A stretch of 39,669 bases of DNA from Labedaea rhizosphaerae (lineage in GTDB: Bacteria; Actinomycetota; Actinomycetes; Mycobacteriales; Pseudonocardiaceae). The notes beneath the pieces were generated by a model. It ran no database searches. It was not told the DNA's origin and was given only the letters and a program-made list of their open reading frames with translations. The stretch is taken from assembly GCF_004362825.1 (NCBI RefSeq), contig NZ_SNXZ01000016.1, positions 1 to 39,669 on the forward strand, in the 5' to 3' direction. The position numbers and the translations under genes were made by a program. Shown piece by piece: positions 33,585-39,669 of the stretch; position 1 is the stretch's first letter, and each line of letters starts with the position of its first letter.

Positions 33585-34658
33585 ATGACCGAGTTTGCCG
33601 AGATCAGCGACGTCACCCAAGCCGAACTCCCGGTGCCGAGGCGCCCCCGCGTCCTCGCCGGGGTCGCGGTGCTGCGAAGACGCACGGGTGAGCTCCAGAT
33701 CGGCATCGAGCCCGACCACGCGACCGTGCTGAGCGGGCTCTCGCCGACCGTGGAGCGGGCGATGCACCGGCTGACCGGCGCTCACACGGTGGCCGACCTG
33801 CTCGGCACCTCGCCCGAGCCGCAGGAGCACGACGAACTGGCGAAAGTGCTGCGCCAGCTGGACAAGCGCGGCCTCGTCGAAGACGCCACGGACCACCCCC
33901 GGCCCACCGCCCGGCTGGCCGCCGACGTCACGTCGAGCGTGCTGAACGGCCTGACCGGCGCGCACGTCCCCGACCTGCGCGCGCACGCGACGATCGAGGT
34001 GCACGGCAACGGCCGGCTGGCCATCGCCGTGGCCTGCCTGCTCGCGGCGGCCGGAGTCGGCCGGGTCCACCCGATCGCCGGCGGGGTCGTGGTCCCGGAG
34101 GACGTCGGCACCGGATACCTGGAGTCCGACGTCGGCCGGCCGCGGCGCACGGCCGCGCGCGAGGCCATCGAACGCGTCGAGCCGTGCGCGGTGACCAGGC
34201 CGTTGCGCCGGCCGACGCTGGTCGTGCTGGCCGACTCGGCCGTGCCACGCCCCGATGTGGTCACCAAGCTGAGCCGGGCGAAGGTCCCGCACCTGCTGGT
34301 GCGCGTGCACGAGCGGACCGGCGTGGTCGGGCCGCTGGTCGTGCCGGGCCGGTCGAGTTGCCTGCACTGCGCGGACCTGCGACGCACCGAGCTGGACCCG
34401 TGCTGGCCATCGGTGGCGGCGCAGTTGGCGGGCCAGACGCGACCGGCGGATCTGGCGTGTGCGCAGGCCGTGGCCGCGCTGGCCGCCGCCCAGGCGTTGC
34501 GTTTCGTGGCGTGGCGGCCACCGCAGTCGCCGCCGCCGGTGTGGAACGGCTCAATCGAGCTCGACCCGTTCGAGTCGACGACCCTCGCCCGCGACTGGCC
34601 ACCCCATCCGGCGTGCCCGTGCGGTGCCCACCTGCGCGAGGAGAACCTGGATCGATGA
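33585..34658 (+). CDS. Orphan E1-like / cyclodehydratase-like protein (TOMM-type, Rv3196-like)
   Basis: A 357-aa protein. The first 110 residues resemble the winged-helix peptide-binding part of cyclodehydratase C proteins (AMHRLTGAHTVADLLG). From about 135 a ThiF/E1-like Rossmann region begins with EVHGNGRLAIAVACLLAAAGVGRV, but the third glycine of the nucleotide loop is Ala. Two cysteine pairs, CLHC (in SSCLHCADL) and CPC (in HPACPCGAH), look like a structural zinc site. In thiazole/oxazole peptide pathways such proteins act with YcaO, yet no ycaO, leader peptide or oxidase gene is nearby. ATG 33585 was chosen because the conserved region starts there and the upstream extension covers the DnaA boxes. 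Confidence 0.72.
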   Translation: MTEFAEISDVTQAELPVPRRPRVLAGVAVLRRRTGELQIGIEPDHATVLSGLSPTVERAMHRLTGAHTVADLLGTSPEPQEHDELAKVLRQLDKRGLVEDATDHPRPTARLAADVTSSVLNGLTGAHVPDLRAHATIEVHGNGRLAIAVACLLAAAGVGRVHPIAGGVVVPEDVGTGYLESDVGRPRRTAAREAIERVEPCAVTRPLRRPTLVVLADSAVPRPDVVTKLSRAKVPHLLVRVHERTGVVGPLVVPGRSSCLHCADLRRTELDPCWPSVAAQLAGQTRPADLACAQAVAALAAAQALRFVAWRPPQSPPPVWNGSIELDPFESTTLARDWPPHPACPCGAHLREENLDR

Positions 34659-34903
34659 CCGTCCGGTCCGCCGTCCCCGGCGCGGCGGCGGACCGGGCCG
34701 ATACGCCCTGAGCGAAACCGGCCCGGCCCGGGTGGCGACCGCCACAGCCCTTGATCCCCGGTCGCTCCCCGGCCCTCAGCAGCGCCCTCACCTCCCGCTT
34801 TCCCCCGCAAGCCGTAACAACGAGCGGGTCGCGGGCGCTGGGTGGTCGACCGGGTCGGCCAAAGCGGCTGCACAGGACCGGTCGAGACGGGAGAATCGCA
34901 CGA
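34659..34903. other. Intergenic region before the ABC1 kinase
   Basis: No gene or clear element is seen in these 245 bases, apart from GGGAGA (34889-34894), the probable ribosome-binding site of the next gene. Confidence 0.5.
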
Positions 34904-36214
34904 GTGACCGACATGCCGCGCAAGACCGCCGCACGCACGGCCAAGCTGGCCAGCCTGCCGCTCGGGGTGGCCGGGCGCGTCGTCGGCGGGTGGGGCAAGC
35001 GCTTGGCCGGCCAGTCGGCGGAAGCGGTCAGCGCCGAGATGTCGGCCAAGACCGCGGAGCAGCTCTTCGCCGTGCTCGGCCAGCTCAAGGGCGGCGCGAT
35101 GAAGTTCGGCCAGGCGTTGAGCGTGTTCGAGGCCGCCGTGCCCGACGAGCTCGCCGAGCCCTACCGCGAAGCGCTCACCAAGCTGCAGGCGGCCGCGCCC
35201 CCGATGAGCACGAAGGCCATGCAGCGGATGCTCGACGAGCAGCTGGGCAGCGGCTGGCGGAGCCGGTTCGCCGAGTTCGACGAGCAGCCCGCGGCCGCGG
35301 CCAGCATCGGCCAGGTGCACCACGCGACGTGGCACGACGGCCGCGAGGTCGCCGTCAAGATCCAGTACCCGGGCGCCGACGAGGCGCTGCGCTCCGACCT
35401 GCGCCAGCTCATGCGGTTCAGCAAGCTCTTCCAGGCGGCCGTGCCGGGCACCGAGATCAAGCCGCTGCTGACCGAGCTGACCGACCGGATGACCGAGGAG
35501 CTCGACTACCGGGCCGAGGCCGACAACGAGCGTGCGTTTGCCAAGGCGTTCGCGGGCGACGAACACGTCCTGGTTCCCAAGGTGCTCGCCAGCGCACCGA
35601 AGGTCATGATCACCGAGTGGGTGGACGGCACCCCGCTCGCCTCGGTCATCCGCGAGGGCACCCGCGAGGAGCGCGACCGGATGGGCCTGCGGCTGGCCGA
35701 GTTCCACTTCTCGGCGCCCGCGCGCGCCGGGTTGCTGCACGCCGACCCCCATCCCGGCAACTTCATGATGCTGGCCGACGGGCGCATGTGCGTGATCGAC
35801 TTCGGCGCGGTCGCGAAGCTGCCGGACGGCTTGCCGAAGCCGCTCGGCGTGATGACCCGGCTCGCCCTGGACGGGCGGTCGGAAGATCTTTACGAGTTGC
35901 TGCGTGCCGAAGGGTTCGTCCGCGACGGCACCCATATCGACCCCGAAGACGTGCTGGCTTACCTCATGCCGTTCGTGGAACCCGCTGGGCCGCAACAGTT
36001 CCACTTCACCCGGAAGTGGATGCAGCAGCAGGCGGAGCGGGTCGGCGACCTGCGCGGGAAAGACTTCCGCACCGGGCGGTCGTTGAACCTGCCACCGCAG
36101 TACCTGTTGGTGCACCGGGTCACCCTCGGCACGACCGGAATCCTTTGCCAGCTCGACGCGGAAGTGCCGATGCGCTCGGTCATCGAACGCTGGCAGCCGG
36201 GCTTCGCCGACTGA
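34904..36214 (+). CDS. ABC1 / UbiB / AarF atypical kinase (Rv3197 type)
   Basis: A 436-aa atypical kinase-like protein. The family KxGQ motif is MKFGQ (66-70), the Ala-rich loop that replaces the glycine loop is AAAASIGQV (130-138), the catalytic lysine is in VAVKIQYPG (Lys152), and HADPHPGNF and VIDFGAV give the catalytic loop and metal site. UbiB-type proteins are ATPases linked to quinone or lipid metabolism. The M. tuberculosis homologue lies in the whiB7 region and has been tied to antibiotic tolerance (recalled). GTG 34904 has GGGAGA nine bases upstream; ATG 34913 is an alternative. Confidence 0.9.
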   Translation: MTDMPRKTAARTAKLASLPLGVAGRVVGGWGKRLAGQSAEAVSAEMSAKTAEQLFAVLGQLKGGAMKFGQALSVFEAAVPDELAEPYREALTKLQAAAPPMSTKAMQRMLDEQLGSGWRSRFAEFDEQPAAAASIGQVHHATWHDGREVAVKIQYPGADEALRSDLRQLMRFSKLFQAAVPGTEIKPLLTELTDRMTEELDYRAEADNERAFAKAFAGDEHVLVPKVLASAPKVMITEWVDGTPLASVIREGTREERDRMGLRLAEFHFSAPARAGLLHADPHPGNFMMLADGRMCVIDFGAVAKLPDGLPKPLGVMTRLALDGRSEDLYELLRAEGFVRDGTHIDPEDVLAYLMPFVEPAGPQQFHFTRKWMQQQAERVGDLRGKDFRTGRSLNLPPQYLLVHRVTLGTTGILCQLDAEVPMRSVIERWQPGFAD

Positions 36215-36235
36215 ATCTTCCGTTCGCGATCGGAG

Positions 36236-36244
36236 TTGTCCACA
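36236..36244 (+). promoter_or_regulatory. Single DnaA box upstream of AbiEi-like gene
   Basis: TTGTCCACA, a perfect actinomycete DnaA box, lies 22 bases after the ABC1 kinase stop and 51 bases before the AbiEi-like ATG. A single box may be chance or part of the common TCCACA word of this genome. Confidence 0.4.
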
Positions 36245-36294
36245 GATTGCCGGGGGTGGCTTGGCAAGGCCGGATTCCACGGCACGATCGAGGC

Positions 36295-37206
36295 ATGACG
36301 ACAACCACGAGCCCGATCGACATCGACCTCTACGCGCCCGACGGCATCGTGCGCACCGCCGACCTCGCCACCGCCGGCGTCTCGCACTGGACGACGCAGA
36401 TCCGTTGCCGCCCAGGCGGTGTGTGGCAGCGCATGCTGCCCGGAGTGATCTTGTTGTCGGCCGCACCGCCGACACCACGCCAGTTGCTGCGTGCCGCACT
36501 CGTCTATGCCGGTGAGGACGCGGTCGCGACCGGCGTCGCCGCCATGCGTGAACACGGCGTGCCGGTCGACGACGACGGTCGCGTGCACGTGCTGATCCCC
36601 CGCGAGCGCCGGGTGACCGGCATCGGATACGTCATCGTGGAACGCACGGCCCGCTTGCCGCCGCCCGAGTACGCCAGCGGGCTGGCTCTCGCCCCGATCG
36701 TCCGCTCCACAGTGGACGCCGCACGCACGGAGAAGGACCCGGCCCGGTTGCGTGAACTGCTCAAGGCCCCGGTCAAGGCAGGCCTGTGCGGGTTCGACCA
36801 GTTGCGGGACGAACTGGCGGTCTGCAACCAGCGTGGCAGCGCCGCGCCCAGGGCACTGCTCGGCGAACTGGCCAACGACCGCCGCTCGCTGATCCGCGCA
36901 CGGGCACGCCGGGTCCTGCGCACCACCCCGCTGCCCAAACCCGAATGGGACGTCCGAATACGGGCGGGTACCGGCGAACCCGTCACGGTCGACGCGTGGT
37001 GGCCCGAGACCAAGCTGGCCTGGGTCATCACCGACCCCACGACCCCGCTCGGCGCGGACCCGCACCCGCTGAGCAAGCACCGGACGACGGTCGTCCGCAC
37101 GCCCGTCACCCGCCTGCGTGACGACCCGGACGCGGTGTCCCGCCAGCTGACCGCGGCGTTCCTGCACAGCGCCCTGACCACTCGGCGGGAGGTGTCCGCA
37201 CGCTAA
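36295..37206 (+). CDS. AbiEi-like HTH protein with degenerate DUF559-type C-terminus
   Basis: A 303-aa protein. Residues about 10-95 follow the AbiEi antitoxin-type winged helix (GIVRTADLATAGVS, GVWQRMLPGVILLS, PTPRQLLRAALVYAG, ATGVAAMREHG). The C-terminal part (about 215-290) has the layout of the restriction-like DUF559 domain (VTVDAWWPETKLAWVITDP), but the acidic E-x-D core seen in active members is replaced by VITD, so nuclease activity is unlikely. Such proteins are common in actinobacteria, often in the absence of an AbiEii toxin, as here. GAGG precedes the ATG. The function is unknown. Confidence 0.65.
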   Translation: MTTTTSPIDIDLYAPDGIVRTADLATAGVSHWTTQIRCRPGGVWQRMLPGVILLSAAPPTPRQLLRAALVYAGEDAVATGVAAMREHGVPVDDDGRVHVLIPRERRVTGIGYVIVERTARLPPPEYASGLALAPIVRSTVDAARTEKDPARLRELLKAPVKAGLCGFDQLRDELAVCNQRGSAAPRALLGELANDRRSLIRARARRVLRTTPLPKPEWDVRIRAGTGEPVTVDAWWPETKLAWVITDPTTPLGADPHPLSKHRTTVVRTPVTRLRDDPDAVSRQLTAAFLHSALTTRREVSAR

Positions 37207-37246
37207 TTCGGTTGCCCACCAACACATCCGCGAGCACCCTGGGTCC

Positions 37247-37765
37247 ATGGAGGCGCTGATCAGACCGGCGACCGAGGCCGATACCGCGGGGATCGCCGAG
37301 GTGCAGGTTCGGACGTGGCAGAAGGCGTACGCCGGCCTCCTGCCCGCCGAGCAACTCGACGGCATGTCGGTTGAGCGATCCCACCGCAACTGGACGAGCC
37401 GGCTCGCCAACCTGGCGCCCACCGGTGCCTTGATGGTGGCCGACCTCGACGGCGAGATCGCCGGCTTCGTCAGCTGCGGCCCGTCCCTCGACGAGGACGC
37501 CCCACCGGACCGGGGCCAGATCTACGCGATCTACGTCAGGGCGGCGCACTGGCGGTCCGGGATCGGTCGGCGACTCAACAACGCGGCCCTGGAATCGTTG
37601 CGGGCCAACGGTTTCCGCACCGCCACCTTGTGGGTGCTGCGCGCGAACACGCGCGCATGCGACTTCTACACCACCGTCGGCTGGGTGGCCGACGGTGCCG
37701 AGCAAAGCGAGGAGATACATGGAATGACAGCGGACGAAATCCGCTACGCCCGCCCCTTGGGCTGA
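37247..37765 (+). CDS. GNAT family N-acetyltransferase
   Basis: A 172-aa acetyltransferase. LIRPATEADTAGIAEVQVRTWQKAYAGLLP at the N-terminus, IYAIYVRAAHWRSGIGRRLNNAA (acetyl-CoA loop RSGIGR) and LWVLRANTRACDFYTTVGW are typical of the ribosomal-protein/aminoglycoside-like GNAT subgroup. The substrate is unknown. It starts 40 bases after the AbiEi-like gene, so the two may be cotranscribed, which recalls GNAT toxin pairs, although the antitoxin class does not match. It converges on the zinc-ribbon gene 15 bp away. Confidence 0.85.
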   Translation: MEALIRPATEADTAGIAEVQVRTWQKAYAGLLPAEQLDGMSVERSHRNWTSRLANLAPTGALMVADLDGEIAGFVSCGPSLDEDAPPDRGQIYAIYVRAAHWRSGIGRRLNNAALESLRANGFRTATLWVLRANTRACDFYTTVGWVADGAEQSEEIHGMTADEIRYARPLG

Positions 37766-37780
37766 CCTGACTGCCGACGG

Positions 37781-37951
37781 TCACCAGTACTCGTCGGGCA
37801 GCTTGCCCTCGATGTCCCGCACGTGATCGCGCGCGCAGTCCGGGCACAGCCAGACCGGTCCCCGGTCGGTCTTGTCCATGACCCACGACAGCGCGCGGAC
37901 CGGCGGATCGTCGGCCCGGCTCGCGCTGCAGCGGGAACAGGTCTCCGTCAC
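37781..37951 (-). CDS. Small zinc-ribbon protein, hypothetical
   Basis: A 56-aa protein with two CxxC pairs, CSRC (about 5-8) and CPDC (about 37-40), spaced as in a zinc ribbon. It ends in DIEGKLPDEYW, a tail I associate with a conserved actinobacterial hypothetical family. GTG 37951 was chosen because the first CxxC follows at once. It lies ten bases downstream of the methyltransferase gene and is probably cotranscribed with it. Confidence 0.7.
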   Translation of the reverse strand: MTETCSRCSASRADDPPVRALSWVMDKTDRGPVWLCPDCARDHVRDIEGKLPDEYW

Positions 37952-37961
37952 ACCCGAGACG

Positions 37962-38864
37962 CTACGCCGGCGGTACCGGCCGCGTGCCGTGGTGGACGGT
38001 CGACGCGCTGAGGACGAACACGTCGTCGCTGTTGCCGACAAACGCGGAGTCGTGGGGGTCGATCAGGCGAGCGACGGTGGCTCGGTCTTCCTCGCTGAGC
38101 CACTCGCCTGCCATGTCGGCCATGAAGGTCAGCCAGTTCACGACCGACTCGCGCGCCGGGGCGGACGCGGGCGCCGGATGGTCCACCAGAAAACCCAATG
38201 AGGTGACGTCGCCAAGCCCCGCCGCGGCCAGCGCACGCCCCCACCCGCCAGGCAACCGGACGACATCCGGCATGTCGGCTCGCATCCGCTCGAACCACGA
38301 CTCCCGAGCCGCGAGAAGGCGACCCTGCAACCCAGGCGTCCCGATGCCGACATCCCAGGGCAGGCACTGGGTCGCCAGGCCGCCTTCGCGCAGGGCGAGC
38401 CGACCGCCCGGGCGCACCATCCGGGCAAGGGTGTTCACGCCGCGCTGCTGGTCGGGAAGGTGGTGCACCACCCCGGACGCCCACACCAGGTCGCCCGCGG
38501 GCACCAACTCTGGCAACGCCGGATCGGCCGCGTCGGCGAGCACGGAAACGACCTCGACCGCGGGGGCCTCGGCCCGCACGTGCGCGGTGGCCGCATCGAG
38601 CAGCGCGGGCACAGCGTCGACGAGCACCACCGTGCCCCCACCGGCGGCGGCGAGCGCGCGGCCGAAAGCCGAGCTCATGCCTCCGGCCCCGGACCCGATG
38701 TCGACCACGGTCGCGCCTTCGGGCAGCCCGGCGGCAAGCCGCTGCGCGACGTCGGCGTGGGTGTCACGGTCGAGCGCGTCGATGGCCTGCAGGTGGCCGA
38801 GCCGCTCCGCCCAGTTGATGCCGTCGTGGGTGTGCCCGTGTCCATGGCCGGTGGTCGTGCTCAT
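37962..38864 (-). CDS. Class I SAM-dependent methyltransferase
   Basis: A 300-aa methyltransferase. The SAM motif I VVDIGSGAGGMSSAFG lies near residues 56-71, then VVLVDAVPALLDAA (motif II acidic residue), LVWASGVVHHLPDQ (motif IV region) and LARMVRPGGRLALREGG (motif VI). The N-terminal His-rich HGHGHTHDG is unusual and could bind metal. Substrate unknown. ATG 38864 has no good ribosome-binding site. The next gene on the same strand starts ten bases after its stop. Confidence 0.86.
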   Translation of the reverse strand: MSTTTGHGHGHTHDGINWAERLGHLQAIDALDRDTHADVAQRLAAGLPEGATVVDIGSGAGGMSSAFGRALAAAGGGTVVLVDAVPALLDAATAHVRAEAPAVEVVSVLADAADPALPELVPAGDLVWASGVVHHLPDQQRGVNTLARMVRPGGRLALREGGLATQCLPWDVGIGTPGLQGRLLAARESWFERMRADMPDVVRLPGGWGRALAAAGLGDVTSLGFLVDHPAPASAPARESVVNWLTFMADMAGEWLSEEDRATVARLIDPHDSAFVGNSDDVFVLSASTVHHGTRPVPPA

Positions 38865-38891
38865 GCCAAGCACGCTACCGCCGTGGGCGGG

Positions 38892-39581
38892 TCAGGCGGG
38901 GGCGGCGAGCGGGTAGCCGATCCGGCTGATCTCGTCGGCGATCGCGGCGCGGGTGGTGGCGGGGTTGAGCGCGGTCACCACCTCGTCGGTCAGCGGGCGC
39001 CCGGCGTAGAGGTGGCGCACGGCGTCGAGGTCCACGGGCTGCTCGTAGTAGTCCCGCGCCCAGTCCCGGGCGGCCTCGGCGGTGCCATCGGTGAGCAGGC
39101 CGAACAGCCAGTCGGCACCGTCTTGGTCGCCGCCGGCCGGGAAGTCACCGGCGGGAAAGTCGATGACGCCGTGGCGCCAGGCATCGTCCTGCGGCTCGCG
39201 CCACAGGCAGACCGTCACGTGCGGCGTTCCGTACCCGTCGCCGAAGGCGGGCTCGTCGAGCTGGGCCCGGAACACCTCCGGGACGGAGTCGAGCACGCCG
39301 GGCCACGGCTCGCCGTCGTCGGTGGCGTGGGGGCTCATCGGCGACTCGTGGTCGAAGCCGCGCACGTAGACACCGGCGGCGGTGAACACGATGGCGTACT
39401 CGTCGCCTGCGCCGTTGCGTGCGATGGCCACCTCCTCACCCGGCCGCCAAGCGGGGTCGTACTGGTGGTAGCGATCGCGGCTGTCGGGGGCGAGCACGAC
39501 TTCGAGCACGGCCAAGGCCCGGCACAGTTCACGCAACCGGGCGACATCGGGCAGTCGGGGCGCGACGTCGTAGACGGTCAC
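38892..39581 (-). CDS. Conserved actinobacterial protein of unknown function
   Basis: A 229-aa soluble, acidic protein. It starts MTVYDVAPRLPDVARLRELCRALAVLE and has NGAGDEYAIVFTAAGVYVRGFDHESPMSP and HVTVCLWREPQDD, segments I recall from a family of actinobacterial hypothetical proteins. No catalytic motif is visible. It starts with GTG. It is 27 bases upstream of the methyltransferase gene on the same strand, so one operon with the methyltransferase and zinc-ribbon genes is likely. Confidence 0.7.
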   Translation of the reverse strand: MTVYDVAPRLPDVARLRELCRALAVLEVVLAPDSRDRYHQYDPAWRPGEEVAIARNGAGDEYAIVFTAAGVYVRGFDHESPMSPHATDDGEPWPGVLDSVPEVFRAQLDEPAFGDGYGTPHVTVCLWREPQDDAWRHGVIDFPAGDFPAGGDQDGADWLFGLLTDGTAEAARDWARDYYEQPVDLDAVRHLYAGRPLTDEVVTALNPATTRAAIADEISRIGYPLAAPA

Positions 39582-39669
39582 TAGTGCACCCTCTTCCGTG
39601 CGGGCCCTTGGATGGGGCTTGTGGTAGGAACTAGGCGGAAGCCGGGGTGACGGCCCGAGTCGGTAGCCC
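39582..39669. other. Window end, no feature seen
   Basis: These 88 bases are the upstream region of the last gene. I see no coding start or clear promoter. Confidence 0.5.

Noticed and set aside
33585-34658. A thiazole/oxazole peptide biosynthesis cluster
   Set aside because: No YcaO, dehydrogenase, leader peptide or transporter gene is nearby.
34659-37246. whiB7 expected next to the ABC1 kinase by analogy with M. tuberculosis
   Set aside because: No small four-cysteine WhiB frame was found on either side of the kinase within the window.

Overview
The window is G+C-rich DNA with dense, short-gapped genes, many GTG starts and few strong Shine-Dalgarno sites. It looks like a chromosomal segment of a filamentous actinomycete, probably of the order Pseudonocardiales. 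The markers for this are an actinobacterial prfB-ftsE-ftsX-smpB-ssrA block, a tmRNA tag reading AKTNSQRDFALAA, an EtfD-type iron-sulfur reductase, and a UPF0182/PDZ-Lon/DUF2342/ABC1-kinase block like that around Rv3193c-Rv3197 of Mycobacterium tuberculosis (recalled, not searched). The order is inferred from gene content; I could not run a search. I see no phage, IS element or CRISPR array.

Layout. 1-5.0 kb: hrpB helicase, a GNAT acetyltransferase and a DUF2127 membrane protein, converging on a GT-C-like membrane protein. 5.1-9.1 kb: a divergent signalling cluster. A fused HTH/N6-methylase-like/HsdS-like protein and a soluble Ser/Thr kinase overlap on the minus strand. A PP2C phosphatase and a tandem DivIVA-domain protein lie on the plus strand. 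A perfect 10+1+10 palindrome sits in the 75-bp gap between them. 9.1-13.1 kb: an LtrA-family membrane protein, a small HNH-like protein and etfD. 13.1-19.0 kb: small regulators and enzymes (WYL, VOC, serine hydrolase, LLM oxidoreductase, SnoaL-like, XRE/MmyB, ArsR-SRPBCC fusion, DHFR-like), several with dyad operators between divergent genes.

19.0-26.5 kb: a 130-bp inverted repeat, tmRNA with its terminator, a sensor-domain membrane protein, an amidohydrolase, smpB, ftsX, ftsE, prfB, a PadR regulator and two tandem initiator tRNA genes with terminators. 26.5-36.2 kb: UPF0182, PPA1309, a PDZ-Lon protease, DUF2342, a YgjP-like metallopeptidase, an orphan E1-like/cyclodehydratase-like protein with two DnaA boxes upstream, and an ABC1 kinase. 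36.2-39.6 kb: an AbiEi-like protein, a GNAT, a small zinc-ribbon protein, a methyltransferase and an uncharacterised protein.

How the genes work together. tmRNA and SmpB rescue stalled ribosomes, RF2 terminates translation, and FtsEX controls septal cell-wall hydrolysis. EtfD passes acyl-CoA dehydrogenase electrons to the respiratory chain. The methylase-like/kinase and PP2C/DivIVA units look like a phospho-signalling module that could link a DNA-binding protein to polar growth; this is my main candidate for an undescribed system. All functional statements rest on reading motifs by eye.
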